From contig NZ_JAAVIY010000001.1 of NCBI RefSeq assembly GCF_014748335.1, positions 558,001-622,000 of the forward strand: a stretch of 64,000 bases of DNA, in the 5' to 3' direction. The stretch comes from Flavobacterium selenitireducens. Lineage in GTDB: Bacteria > Bacteroidota > Bacteroidia > Flavobacteriales > Flavobacteriaceae. How positions within the stretch are numbered: the first letter of the stretch is position 1; every line of letters starts with the position of its first letter. A program made the position numbers and the translations under genes. Below, in pieces: positions 45,648 through 55,126 of this stretch. The notes beneath the pieces are model-generated. The model worked only from the letters and a program-made list of their open reading frames with translations. It was not told the DNA's origin and made no database searches.

Positions 45648-47177
45648 ATGCGCAATTTTATTCTTCTTTCCTGTATCGGAATCCTTACTTTTTTATACTC
45701 TTGCCGAAGCGATTTTGAATTCCAAAAAAGCACGGGCGGACTGCGTTTCTCACGCGATACGGTTTATCTCGACACCGTTTTCACGAACATCGGATCGAGC
45801 ACCTACACCCTCAAAGTCTACAATCGGAGCGATAAGGATATCAAAATTCCGACGATACAATTGGGCAAAGGCCTCGATTCCAAATATCGCATCACGGTGG
45901 ACGGCATGACGGGCGAAAACAACCGCGTTTTTCGCGACGTCGAAATGCTCGCGAAAGACTCCATGTACATCTTTATCGAAACGACGGCCGATGTCGCCCA
46001 GGCCGATCCGACGACGTTTTTGTATACCGACCAGATCCAGTTCGGGGAAACAGGAAATTTCCAGAACGTCGAATTGGTGACGCTCATCCAGGATGCTGTG
46101 TTCCTGTATCCGCAGCGATTCGACGACGGCACTACCGAAACGCTGCCGCTGGGTGACGAGCAGATTTACGGCTTCTTTCTCGACGAAGACGACCCGAACC
46201 ACGGGAACGAATATCTGTTTACAGACGAAAAGCCCTACGTGATTTACGGTTATGCAGGAGTCGCTCCCGGAAAAACGCTGACCATCCAGGCCGGAGCCCG
46301 CGTCCATTTCCACGATTCATCCGGGATTTTGGTGGCCAATACAGCCACTATCAATGTTGAAGGAACAGCCTCGTCTCAAGGAACCCAGGACGGAGAAGTC
46401 ATTTTTGAAGGCGACCGTCTCGAGCCGCTTTTTTCGGACATTCCGGGCCAGTGGGGCGCTATTTGGCTCACGCCGGGAAGCACCGGAAATTTCAGTCACG
46501 CCACGATCAAAAATGGTTCGATAGGTTTGTATATCCAGGCCAACGCGGGGACGGTCACGATAAACAATTGCCAGATTTACGACAATTCCGTTTACGGCGT
46601 TTATGCGCAAACGGCTAACATTACGGGTCAAAATACGGTGATCAATTCGGCAGGGGAAGCGACTTTGGCCTGCACGCTTGGCGGATCCTACGATTTCACC
46701 CATTGTACGTTCAACAACAACTGGCAGAGTTCGAGCCAGTTCGCGGTTCTGGTCAACAACAGGCTCATGGACGGCACACAGGAAATACAGGGTTACGACT
46801 TGACGGCAGCGAACTTCAAAAACTGTATCATTTACGGCTCCAACCAAGTGGAAATGCTGTTGCAGAAATCACAGGACCAAAGCAAGGCATTTGAATATTC
46901 GTTCGACCATTGCCTGCTGCGCTTCAACAACAATACACTGGCGGCCAATCCCTTGTATAACTTCGAGGAAAACACAACGCGTTATCCGGGTTTGAAACGC
47001 AACCTGAACCCGCGATTCTGGAACATCGGCACCAATAATTTGAGGATTACAACCGAGTCCGGTGCTGTCGGGATTGCGAACCCTTTGAACGTGTTTTCTC
47101 CTGATCTCGACGGAAATGCCAGAATAACCAAAGATGCGGGCGCTTACCAAAGTGCGGACATTCCGGAAGAAAACTAA
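45648..47177 (+). CDS. Beta-helix lipoprotein
   Basis: About 509 residues. A lipoprotein leader (GILTFLYSCRSDF) is followed by a beta-sandwich-like N-terminal region (VYLDTVFTNIGSSTYTLKVY) that may be an Ig-like or choice-of-anchor domain. The right-handed parallel beta-helix region (about 260-500) includes DSSGILVANTATINVEGTAS, GAIWLTPGS, TVTINNCQIYDNSVYGVY and KNCIIYGSNQVEM, resembling pectate-lyase-like or surface-binding repeats. No catalytic residues can be assigned. It is probably a surface-exposed adhesin or binding protein. The start is placed at MRNFILLSC, giving the shorter leader. Confidence 0.8.
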   Translation: MRNFILLSCIGILTFLYSCRSDFEFQKSTGGLRFSRDTVYLDTVFTNIGSSTYTLKVYNRSDKDIKIPTIQLGKGLDSKYRITVDGMTGENNRVFRDVEMLAKDSMYIFIETTADVAQADPTTFLYTDQIQFGETGNFQNVELVTLIQDAVFLYPQRFDDGTTETLPLGDEQIYGFFLDEDDPNHGNEYLFTDEKPYVIYGYAGVAPGKTLTIQAGARVHFHDSSGILVANTATINVEGTASSQGTQDGEVIFEGDRLEPLFSDIPGQWGAIWLTPGSTGNFSHATIKNGSIGLYIQANAGTVTINNCQIYDNSVYGVYAQTANITGQNTVINSAGEATLACTLGGSYDFTHCTFNNNWQSSSQFAVLVNNRLMDGTQEIQGYDLTAANFKNCIIYGSNQVEMLLQKSQDQSKAFEYSFDHCLLRFNNNTLAANPLYNFEENTTRYPGLKRNLNPRFWNIGTNNLRITTESGAVGIANPLNVFSPDLDGNARITKDAGAYQSADIPEEN

Positions 47178-47198
47178 GAATTATATGTTATTATAAAG

Positions 47199-47226
47199 AC
47201 CGGATTTGCTGTCAGATCCGGTTTTT
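47199..47226 (+). terminator. Intrinsic terminator after the lipoprotein gene
   Basis: ACCGGAT, ten-base loop, ATCCGGT, then TTTT. Confidence 0.8.
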
Positions 47227-47244
47227 CGATTTTGCACGAGATAT

Positions 47245-47355
47245 GCGTTAGGGATGCGAGCGGATATCCTTTTGAGAGGAACGAACAAAAGATAGCAGCG
47301 GGCAGCCCGGCGGCGGCTTGGAAAATGCGATCAGCTTTTTTCAAGCCGCCGAAAC
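47245..47355 (+). repeat. Structured flavobacterial intergenic element, copy 2
   Basis: Contains GCGTTAGGGATGCGAGCGG then ATATCCTTTTG, and ACAAAAGATAGCAGCGGGCAG then CCCGG, parallel to copy 1 at 2889. A further hairpin, GGCGGCTTG (47312-47320) with CAAGCCGCC (47342-47350), lies at its end. Located between a terminator and the purL upstream heptamer repeat. Confidence 0.6.
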
Positions 47356-47359
47356 GCCC

Positions 47360-47412
47360 AACCTTTAACTTTAAACTTTAAACCTTAAACTTTAAACTTC
47401 GAACTCTAACTT
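47360..47412 (+). repeat. Heptamer repeat (TTTAAAC type), third locus
   Basis: Imperfect tandem of AACTTTA/AACCTTA heptamers, related to loci at 4683 and 45544, directly upstream of the purL promoter region. Confidence 0.75.
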
Positions 47413-47443
47413 TCAAACCCTTTCACACCCTAATCTTTTTCCC

Positions 47444-47451
47444 TAATTTTG
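47444..47451 (+). promoter_or_regulatory. -7 promoter element TAATTTTG
   Basis: Exact TAnnTTTG match 25 bases before the purL ATG. Confidence 0.6.
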
Positions 47452-47476
47452 CACCCGTAAACACAACTCACTTACC

Positions 47477-50400
47477 ATGATCCATTTTTTCGGAAATGAA
47501 AGCGACACCGTTTTTGCAGTCCAGACGCAAAACGAGCTTTCAGGCGAGACTATCTCAAAATTGAACTGGCTTTTCGGCAACGCACATAAAATAGAGAAAT
47601 CCGCCCTTGCGGGTTTTTTTATTGGCCCTCGTGCCACCATGGTCACGCCCTGGAGCACGAATGCCGTTGAGATTACCCAAAACATGGGAATCGACGGCAT
47701 CGTCCGCATCGAAGAATTCATAAAGGTCGATGCCGATTTCACGGATTATGACCCTATGCTTTCCCAACGCTATCGCGGAATCGACCAGATCATTTTTACC
47801 TTCGACATCAAACCGGAGGCGATTCTCGACATCGACGACATCGCCGCTTACAACAACCAGGAGGGTTTGGCGTTGAGCGAGGACGAAGTGGAGTATCTGG
47901 AGAATCTGTCGAAAAAGCTGGGCAGAAAATTGACGGATTCGGAAGTTTTCGGATTTTCCCAAGTCAATTCCGAACACTGCCGACACAAGATTTTCAATGG
48001 AACTTTCGTGATCGATGGTCAGGAAAAACCGACGTCATTGTTCAGGCTGATCAAGAAAACCTCGGCCGAAAATCCAGGCGATATCGTATCGGCTTACAAA
48101 GACAACGTAGCGTTTATAAAAGGGCCAAAAGTCACGCAATTTGCACCGAATTCGGCCGACAAACCTGATTTTTACTCAGAAAAGGAATTCGAATCGGTCA
48201 TTTCGGTCAAAGCCGAAACACATAACTTTCCAACTACCGTAGAACCATTCAACGGAGCCGCGACCGGTTCCGGAGGCGAAATCCGCGACAGGCTCGCCGG
48301 TGGTCAAGGCTCACTCCCACTGGCCGGAACAGCGGTTTACATGACGTCTTATTCGCGTTTGGAAGATGGCCGAAACTGGGAAAACGGGATGGCCGAGCGC
48401 AAATGGCTTTACCAAACGCCAATGGACATTTTGATCAAGGCGTCGAACGGCGCTTCAGACTTTGGCAATAAATTCGGACAACCATTGATCACGGGTTCGC
48501 TTTTGACCTTTGAACACGAGGAACACAACCGCAAGCTGGGTTTTGACAAAGTCATCATGCTCGCCGGCGGGATCGGATACGGAAAAGCCGACCAATCGAT
48601 AAAGCAAAAACCGAAAGAGGGCGATAAAGTCGTCGTCCTTGGTGGAGAAAATTACAGGATCGGAATGGGCGGAGCCGCGGTTTCGTCTGCCGACACGGGC
48701 GCTTTCGGATCGGGAATCGAATTGAACGCGATCCAACGCTCCAATCCTGAGATGCAAAAACGGGCGGCAAACGCCATCCGCGGGCTTGTCGAAAGCGACC
48801 ACAACCCTATAGTATCGATCCACGACCACGGAGCCGGCGGACATTTGAACTGCCTTTCGGAACTCGTTGAGGAAACCGGCGGAAAAATCAACCTCGACGC
48901 TTTGCCTGTGGGCGATCCGACGCTTTCCGCAAAAGAAATCATCGGAAACGAATCCCAGGAAAGAATGGGATTGGTCATCGGCAAGGACGATGTGGAATTC
49001 CTGCAAAAAGTGGCCGATCGCGAACGTTCGCCAATGTATGAAGTGGGCGACATCCTGAACAACCACCGCTTTACGTTCGAGTCCGCGAAGACAGGCGCAA
49101 AACCGATGGATTTCGCCATCGAAGACATGTTTGGCGCTTCGCCCAAAACGGTCATGAACGACGTAACGGTCGAACGCGACTACAAAAACGCCAGTTATTC
49201 GGTTGCGGACTTCCAAACTTATCTCGAAGCCGTGCTGCAGCTCGAAGCCGTCGCCTGTAAAGACTGGCTCACGAACAAGGTAGATCGCTGCGTGGGCGGG
49301 CGCGTGGCCAAACAGCAATGCGCCGGGCCGCTACAATTGCCGCTCAACAACGTCGGAGTCATGGCGCTCGATTTCAACGGGAAAGAAGGAGTCGCGACTT
49401 CGATAGGACATTCGCCCGTGGCTGCGATCATCGACGCCGCGAAAGGGAGCCGGACGGCGATAGCGGAATCGTTGTCGAACATCGTCTGGGCCCCGATAAA
49501 AAATGGTTTGTCGGGCGTTTCGTTGTCCGCGAACTGGATGTGGCCGTGTAAAAATGAAGGCGAGGATGCGCGTTTGTACGAGGCTGTCGAGGCGTGTTCG
49601 GAATTCGCGATCGCGCTTGGCATCAACATTCCCACGGGAAAGGATTCGCTTTCTATGAAACAAAAATATCCTGACGGAGACGTGATTTCCCCGGGAACGG
49701 TCATTATCTCGGCCGCCGGAAACTGCACCGACATCACCAAAGTTGTCGAGCCTGTTTTGCAGAAAAACGGAGGCGACATCTACTATATCAACCTTTCGGA
49801 CGACATCCACAAATTGGGAGGTTCTTCGTTTGCGCAAATTCTGAACGTGGTCGGAAGTGAAGCTCCTGACGTAAAAGATGCGGCTTCGTTCAAAAAGACG
49901 TTCAACGTTTTGCAGCAATTGATCACCGACGCAAAAATCCAGGCCGGCCACGACATCGGAAGCGGCGGTTTGATCACGACGCTTCTGGAAATGTGTTTCG
50001 CAGATCTGAATCTCGGTGCTGACATCGATTTGTCGTCGTTGAACGAATCCGATTCCGTAAAACTGTTGTTTTCGGAAAACATCGGGATCGTATTCCAGGC
50101 CGATGCGTCGGTTGAGGGAATTTTAAAAGCGAACGGCATTGCCTTTTTCAACATCGGAAAACCAACGCAAGGCAACACGGTTTCAATCAAAAACGGCAAC
50201 GACAATTTCGAACTCAACGTTTCGGAAATGCGCGATACGTGGTATAAAACGTCTTATCTGCTTGACAGAAAACAGTCTGGTGAGAAAAAAGCAAAAGAGC
50301 GTTTCGAAAACTATAAAAACCAACCGTTGCAATTCGAGCTTCCCGCTCAATTCGATGGGAAAAGGCCGGTGATCGACGCGTCAAAACCTCGTCCGAAAGC

Positions 50401-51139
50401 CGCCATCATACGCGAGAAAGGATCGAATTCCGAGCGCGAAATGGCCAATGCGATGTTCCTTGCCGGATTCGATGTGAAGGACGTCCATATGACAGACCTG
50501 ATCTCGGGACGCGAAAATCTCGAAGACATCCAATTCATCGGGGCTGTCGGCGGATTCTCGAATTCGGACGTACTCGGATCCGCAAAAGGCTGGGCCGGCG
50601 CTTTCCTTTATAACGACAAAGCGAAAACGGCACTCGAGAACTTCTTCAAGCGAGAAGACACGCTATCGGTTGGCATCTGCAACGGCTGCCAGTTGTTCGT
50701 CGAACTGGGATTGATCAATCCCGGTCACAAGGTGAAACCGCGCATGCTGCATAACGATTCGGCCAAACACGAAAGTTCGTTTACTTCGGTTAAGATCCAA
50801 AAGAACAATTCGGTCATGCTTTCGACGCTCGAAGGAAGCAGACTAGGTGTCTGGATTTCGCATGGTGAAGGGAAATTCGAGCTTCCGCTGCCCGAAGATA
50901 ATTACGATGTCGTGGCCAAATATGCCTATGAAGGGTATCCGGCGAATCCGAACGGGTCGCATTATGACGTGGCGATGATGTGCGACGCGACCGGACGCCA
51001 TTTGGTGACGATGCCGCACATCGAACGTTCGGTTTTCCAATGGAACTGGGCGCATTATCCTCAAGGCCGCAAAGACGAGGTTTCGCCATGGGTCGAAGCG
51101 TTTGTGAATGCGAGAAAATGGATAGACGGGCGCAACTAA
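47477..51139 (+). CDS. purL: Phosphoribosylformylglycinamidine synthase PurL (large type)
   Basis: This 1220-residue single-chain enzyme has a C-terminal glutaminase domain with nucleophile Cys1068 in SVGICNGCQLFVELG and the late His-x-Glu (SHGEGKFELP). The N-terminal and central parts show VNSEHCRHKIFNG, ETHNFPTTVEPFNGAATGSG, and GRVAKQQCAGPLQLP. It uses glutamine and ATP to convert FGAR to FGAM, step four of purine synthesis. It stands as a monocistron with its own promoter and terminator. Confidence 0.97.
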   Translation: MIHFFGNESDTVFAVQTQNELSGETISKLNWLFGNAHKIEKSALAGFFIGPRATMVTPWSTNAVEITQNMGIDGIVRIEEFIKVDADFTDYDPMLSQRYRGIDQIIFTFDIKPEAILDIDDIAAYNNQEGLALSEDEVEYLENLSKKLGRKLTDSEVFGFSQVNSEHCRHKIFNGTFVIDGQEKPTSLFRLIKKTSAENPGDIVSAYKDNVAFIKGPKVTQFAPNSADKPDFYSEKEFESVISVKAETHNFPTTVEPFNGAATGSGGEIRDRLAGGQGSLPLAGTAVYMTSYSRLEDGRNWENGMAERKWLYQTPMDILIKASNGASDFGNKFGQPLITGSLLTFEHEEHNRKLGFDKVIMLAGGIGYGKADQSIKQKPKEGDKVVVLGGENYRIGMGGAAVSSADTGAFGSGIELNAIQRSNPEMQKRAANAIRGLVESDHNPIVSIHDHGAGGHLNCLSELVEETGGKINLDALPVGDPTLSAKEIIGNESQERMGLVIGKDDVEFLQKVADRERSPMYEVGDILNNHRFTFESAKTGAKPMDFAIEDMFGASPKTVMNDVTVERDYKNASYSVADFQTYLEAVLQLEAVACKDWLTNKVDRCVGGRVAKQQCAGPLQLPLNNVGVMALDFNGKEGVATSIGHSPVAAIIDAAKGSRTAIAESLSNIVWAPIKNGLSGVSLSANWMWPCKNEGEDARLYEAVEACSEFAIALGINIPTGKDSLSMKQKYPDGDVISPGTVIISAAGNCTDITKVVEPVLQKNGGDIYYINLSDDIHKLGGSSFAQILNVVGSEAPDVKDAASFKKTFNVLQQLITDAKIQAGHDIGSGGLITTLLEMCFADLNLGADIDLSSLNESDSVKLLFSENIGIVFQADASVEGILKANGIAFFNIGKPTQGNTVSIKNGNDNFELNVSEMRDTWYKTSYLLDRKQSGEKKAKERFENYKNQPLQFELPAQFDGKRPVIDASKPRPKAAIIREKGSNSEREMANAMFLAGFDVKDVHMTDLISGRENLEDIQFIGAVGGFSNSDVLGSAKGWAGAFLYNDKAKTALENFFKREDTLSVGICNGCQLFVELGLINPGHKVKPRMLHNDSAKHESSFTSVKIQKNNSVMLSTLEGSRLGVWISHGEGKFELPLPEDNYDVVAKYAYEGYPANPNGSHYDVAMMCDATGRHLVTMPHIERSVFQWNWAHYPQGRKDEVSPWVEAFVNARKWIDGRN

Positions 51140-51151
51140 GATAATTTCAGC

Positions 51152-51178
51152 AAAAGACCTTGATTTAGGGTCTTTTTG
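51152..51178 (+). terminator. Intrinsic terminator after purL
   Basis: AAAAGACC, nine-base loop, GGTCTTTT, then further T. Confidence 0.85.
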
Positions 51179-51293
51179 CATTTTATACCGCTTCGCATTT
51201 GACGAATTCCACAAACTTGGCGCCGATCCGGAAGGTTTCGACAAAATTCACGTTAGCTTAAGGTTCTTGGGCGTTCAAACACGGGAGAACCAT

Positions 51294-51301
51294 TATATTT
51301 G
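51294..51301 (+). promoter_or_regulatory. -7 promoter element TATATTTG
   Basis: Exact TAnnTTTG match 16 bases before the ATG of the adenylation gene. A TTG at 51267-51269 gives a longish 24-base spacer. It would drive the five-gene acyl-transfer operon. Confidence 0.6.
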
Positions 51302-51316
51302 CAAACAAAAAAATAT

Positions 51317-52798
51317 ATGTTCCGCAAGCACATACTTGACCCTTTGCGCGATTGCCTGGTTTCGTCCGCTGCCCAAAATGCGTTTTGCATCGGGGAAACC
51401 TTTTATTCGTATTCGGATTTCGGGAAAAAGATCTCGAGCATCCGTTCGGTGCTCAAAGACCAGCAAACCGGAAACCGCATCGGGATCGTGGCCAACGATG
51501 ACCTGGAAACCTACGCCTCCATTTTTGCCGTTTGGTTCGAGGGACTTGCTTATGTGCCTTTGCATCCGATGCAACCGCTGGAGCGCAATCTCGATATAGC
51601 CGGACAGGCGGGGATCACGTTGCTGCTGAATTCCGACGGCAAAGCGGAATATGTCCACCAGGTCACGACCTCGGATCTTCCCGAAGCCGCATCCGACTTC
51701 GATTTTACCGAAGTTTCCGACGATTCCCTTGCCTATATTCTGTTCACTTCCGGAAGTACGGGAAAACCCAAAGGCGTCGCCATCACGCGCGGAAACGTGG
51801 GCGCGTTCATGGCCGCGTTCTGGAAGGCCGGTTTTGCCATCGACGCTTCGGATCGTTGCCTGCAGTGTTTCGACCTTACGTTTGACGTTTCGGTACAGTC
51901 GTTTTTGGTACCGCTTACCAGGGGCGCCTGCGTCTATACGATTCCGCATGACCAGATAAAATACAGTTATGTGTTCGGCTTGCTTGACGATCATCAACTG
52001 ACATTTGGCGCGATGGCCCCGTCGATGGTGCGTTTCCTGCGTCCGTATTTCGATGAGATCGACGTTCCCTCGATGCGTTATGTGATCATGACCGCCGAAG
52101 CGTCTCCGCTAGACTTGATATCGGAATGGGCGAAATGTGTCCCGAATGCCGAAATTTTCGATTTTTACGGCCCGACCGAAGCCACGATCTATTGCACGTA
52201 TTATAAAATGCCAAGAATCGCTTCCGCCAAAGAACTCAACGGCATGCTTTCGATCGGGAAACCAATGGACGGAATCACAGCCGTGATGCTCGGCGAGGAT
52301 GGAGAAATCCTTCCGGAAGGCGAAAAAGGCGAAATGTGTATTGCAGGCCCTCAGCTCACGCCGGGCTACTGGAACAACCCTGAAAAGAATGCCGAGGCGT
52401 TCCTGAACCTCGAGCTAAACGGTGAAACGCGACGTTTTTACAAGACCGGGGACGTTTGTTATTTCGATGCGGATGGCGACATCATGTATTACGGCAGGCT
52501 CGATTACCAGGTCAAAATACAAGGTTATCGCATCGAATTGGGTGAAATAGAGTTCCATTGCCGGGAATTTCTTGGCGGACATAACGCTGTTGTGATCCCT
52601 GTCGAAAATGCGATGCGCAATACGGAACTCGTGCTGTTCGTAGAAAGCGCCGCCGATGTAAACGAAACGCTTTCCAGCTATCTCAAGTCGAAATTACCTT
52701 CTTATATGGTGCCGGCAAAAGTGGTGCTTCAGGACGTTTTCCCAATCAACACCAACGGAAAAGTCGACCGCAACAAACTAAAAGCGATGTTGAACTGA
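51317..52798 (+). CDS. Amino-acid-type adenylation enzyme (DltA-like)
   Basis: The 493-residue member of the acyl-adenylate-forming family has A3 motif LFTSGSTGKPKG (142-153), A5 FDFYGPTEAT (281-290), A7/A8 YKTGDVCYFDADGD and GRLDYQVKIQGYRIELGEIE, and A10 lysine in NTNGKVDRNKL. This layout matches stand-alone amino-acid adenylation domains such as DltA rather than CoA ligases. It should charge an acyl or amino acid onto the carrier protein encoded two genes later. Its stop overlaps the GNAT start (TGATG). The substrate (D-Ala, another amino acid, or a fatty acid) cannot be read from the motifs here. Confidence 0.88.
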   Translation: MFRKHILDPLRDCLVSSAAQNAFCIGETFYSYSDFGKKISSIRSVLKDQQTGNRIGIVANDDLETYASIFAVWFEGLAYVPLHPMQPLERNLDIAGQAGITLLLNSDGKAEYVHQVTTSDLPEAASDFDFTEVSDDSLAYILFTSGSTGKPKGVAITRGNVGAFMAAFWKAGFAIDASDRCLQCFDLTFDVSVQSFLVPLTRGACVYTIPHDQIKYSYVFGLLDDHQLTFGAMAPSMVRFLRPYFDEIDVPSMRYVIMTAEASPLDLISEWAKCVPNAEIFDFYGPTEATIYCTYYKMPRIASAKELNGMLSIGKPMDGITAVMLGEDGEILPEGEKGEMCIAGPQLTPGYWNNPEKNAEAFLNLELNGETRRFYKTGDVCYFDADGDIMYYGRLDYQVKIQGYRIELGEIEFHCREFLGGHNAVVIPVENAMRNTELVLFVESAADVNETLSSYLKSKLPSYMVPAKVVLQDVFPINTNGKVDRNKLKAMLN

Positions 52799-53463
52799 TG
52801 GAGATACTATTGAGGAAAGCCGGCCCGACCGATTACCCGTTTTTGGCGGAAACCATCATCAACGCCGAAAAAAGCGGCGGCCAAACCCTGACTTACACGA
52901 CGATTTTCGGTATTGCCGAAGAAAAGGCTAAAGATTACATCATCCAAATGCTCGACGAAGAGATTGAACACTGCGAATTTTCTGCGGAAGCATTCCTGAT
53001 TGCCGAATCCGATGGAAAAGCCGTCGGGGCCGTTTGCTGTTGGATCGAGGCTGCCGATGGCATTGCATCGTCGATTCTCAAAGGAAACCTGTTGCGCCAT
53101 ACGCTTCCGAAAGACAATTTCGAGAAGGCGATTCGACTAGGACCGATAATTTCGGAATTGCATATGGAATACGAGGCGGGAAGCATACAGGTCGGATTGG
53201 TTTACGTGACCGAAGCCGCGCGCGGAAAAGGCTTGGTAAAGCGATTGCTCGACGGGAAGATTTCCGAACTTCGCACTGGCGATCAGCACGTTTATATCCA
53301 GGTTTTCGGAAATAACGCTGCGGCGATCCGGGCTTACGAAAAATACGGTTTCGCTACCGTTGCCCAAAAAACAGCCATACATCCTGAAATCAACGCTTAT
53401 ATGCCAAGCGACACCAAATTGTTAATGAAATTAAATACCGCTACCGGATATGAACCGATCTGA
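52798..53463 (+). CDS. GNAT-family N-acyltransferase in acyl-transfer operon
   Basis: 221 residues. Acetyl-CoA binding motif A is GLVYVTEAARGKGLVKRLLD, and motif B is VFGNNAAAIRAYEKYGF, typical of GNAT enzymes. It is coupled by overlap to the adenylation gene upstream and the carrier protein downstream (14-base overlap). Classical dlt operons do not have such a member. It may acetylate the amino group of the loaded residue, or use acyl-ACP as donor. That is inference from position. Confidence 0.85.
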   Translation: MEILLRKAGPTDYPFLAETIINAEKSGGQTLTYTTIFGIAEEKAKDYIIQMLDEEIEHCEFSAEAFLIAESDGKAVGAVCCWIEAADGIASSILKGNLLRHTLPKDNFEKAIRLGPIISELHMEYEAGSIQVGLVYVTEAARGKGLVKRLLDGKISELRTGDQHVYIQVFGNNAAAIRAYEKYGFATVAQKTAIHPEINAYMPSDTKLLMKLNTATGYEPI

Positions 53464-53689
53464 AATCACTGAAAAACTAAACACCATTTTCCCAACCGTA
53501 TTCAACAAGCCGGGGCTTTCGATAACCGAATCGCTGACTGCAAGCGACGTCGATGGATGGGATTCGCTCACGCACATGATCCTGATCAGCGAGGTCGAGA
53601 AGTCGTTCGGTATCACTTTCAAACTGAAGGAACTCAACAAAATGAAGAACGTTGGCGATATGATCGAGATCATCGCTTCAAAACTGTAA
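53450..53689 (+). CDS. Acyl/peptidyl carrier protein (DltC-like)
   Basis: A 79-residue four-helix carrier with DGWDSLTHM, where Ser39 receives phosphopantetheine. It is acidic, with helix 2 ILISEVEKSFGI, and looks like an ACP of the DltC or acyl-carrier kind. It overlaps the GNAT gene by 14 bases and ends three bases before the MBOAT start. Confidence 0.93.
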   Translation: MNRSEITEKLNTIFPTVFNKPGLSITESLTASDVDGWDSLTHMILISEVEKSFGITFKLKELNKMKNVGDMIEIIASKL

Positions 53690-53692
53690 GGC

Positions 53693-55123
53693 GTGGTTTT
53701 TACGTCGCTTCACTTTTTTGTTTTTTTTCCGCTGGTTTGCGTGCTGTCTTATCTGACGCCGGCCAGATATCGTTATATCACACTTTTGGTGGCCAGTTAT
53801 TATTTTTACCTGAACACCAAACCGATTTTCCTGCTGCTCACGGCCGGCATCACGCTGTCTACCTACGCTTTCACGCGCCTGATGGATGCCACGCCGAACG
53901 ATGACCGCAAGCGCAAACTCATGTGGTGCAACGTCGTTTTGATTTTACTGCCGCTTTTTTTCTTCAAGTACTTCGAGACGATAAACCGGGAAGTCATGCA
54001 ACTCATGGCCGGTCTCAACCTGTCGTATCCCTTGCCGGACAACCATTGGCTGCTTCCGGTGGGAATCTCGTTTTACACGTTCATGGCCATCGGCTACACG
54101 ATCGATGTCTATAATGAAGAACTCGAAGCCGAAAAAAACATTGGCATCGTAGCACTGTTTGTCTCGTTTTTTCCGCTCGTCCTTTCTGGCCCTATCGAAA
54201 GAGCCGGGAACATGCTGCCTCAGTTCCGCTCGCCCGAAAAACTGGCCGCTTCCAATCTCTCCAAAGGGCTAAAACTCATGCTTTGGGGCTATTTCATGAA
54301 ACTTGTCGTGGCCGACCGCCTCGGTATCTATATCGACGAAGTTTATTCCGATACGGCAAGCCATAACGGAAGTTCGTATCTTATTGCGATGACGCTTTAC
54401 CCTTTCCAGCTTTATGGCGATTTGGGCGGGTATTCCCTAATTGCCATCGGCGCTGCCAAAGCGATGGGATTCAACGTGATGATGAACTTCAGGAGGCCGT
54501 TTTTTTCGGTTTCCATGTCCGAATTCTGGAGGCGCTGGCATATTTCGCTGATCACCTGGATTACCGATTACATCTACACGCCTTTGTCGTTCTCGTTCCG
54601 CAAACACGGTAAATGGGGCATCGTGATCGCACTGTTGCTCGCCTTTTTGATCAGTGGGATTTGGCACGGAGCTTCGCTGACTTTTGTCGCGTGGGGATTG
54701 TTGCAGGGCATTTTTTTGAGCGTCGAGGCGTACACGGTCAAATCAAGGGCTGATTTCCGACACCGGTTCGGTCTTGGCAAGCAAGCCTGGTTTATAGCGC
54801 TTTCGTGTATTTTTACGTTTTCGCTGTTCGCCATTTCCCAGGTTTTCGCGCGTTCTTCTACCCTTTCGGAATCGTTTACCGTGTTCGCCAAATTGGTATC
54901 CGACCACGGAAATCCGTACGTCGACTTTTCGAATCTTACGATAGGACTCGGATTCCTGGCGTTGCTGATGCTTTCCGATTTCAGGGACGAATTCCTGCCC
55001 GGAAAATTCAGGATTTTCGACAACCGCAGTTTTGCAGTCCGGTTCCTGGCCTATCTCGCGATTTTCTTTTGCATTGTGATTTTTGGCGTCGTCAGCGACC
55101 AGTTCATCTATTTTAATTTTTAG
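53693..55123 (+). CDS. MBOAT membrane O-acyltransferase (DltB-like)
   Basis: This 476-residue polytopic protein has the MBOAT/DltB landmarks FRRPFFSVSMSEFWRRWHIS, WITDYIYTPLSF and the catalytic-His region ISGIWHGASLTFVAWGLLQG. About eleven hydrophobic segments. The start is GTG at 53693, three bases after the carrier-protein stop; an ATG is not available nearby. It would carry the acyl group from the carrier across the inner membrane. It resembles both DltB and AlgI families; the neighbouring genes favour the DltB-like role. Confidence 0.92.
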   Translation: MVFTSLHFFVFFPLVCVLSYLTPARYRYITLLVASYYFYLNTKPIFLLLTAGITLSTYAFTRLMDATPNDDRKRKLMWCNVVLILLPLFFFKYFETINREVMQLMAGLNLSYPLPDNHWLLPVGISFYTFMAIGYTIDVYNEELEAEKNIGIVALFVSFFPLVLSGPIERAGNMLPQFRSPEKLAASNLSKGLKLMLWGYFMKLVVADRLGIYIDEVYSDTASHNGSSYLIAMTLYPFQLYGDLGGYSLIAIGAAKAMGFNVMMNFRRPFFSVSMSEFWRRWHISLITWITDYIYTPLSFSFRKHGKWGIVIALLLAFLISGIWHGASLTFVAWGLLQGIFLSVEAYTVKSRADFRHRFGLGKQAWFIALSCIFTFSLFAISQVFARSSTLSESFTVFAKLVSDHGNPYVDFSNLTIGLGFLALLMLSDFRDEFLPGKFRIFDNRSFAVRFLAYLAIFFCIVIFGVVSDQFIYFNF

Positions 55124-55126
55124 GCG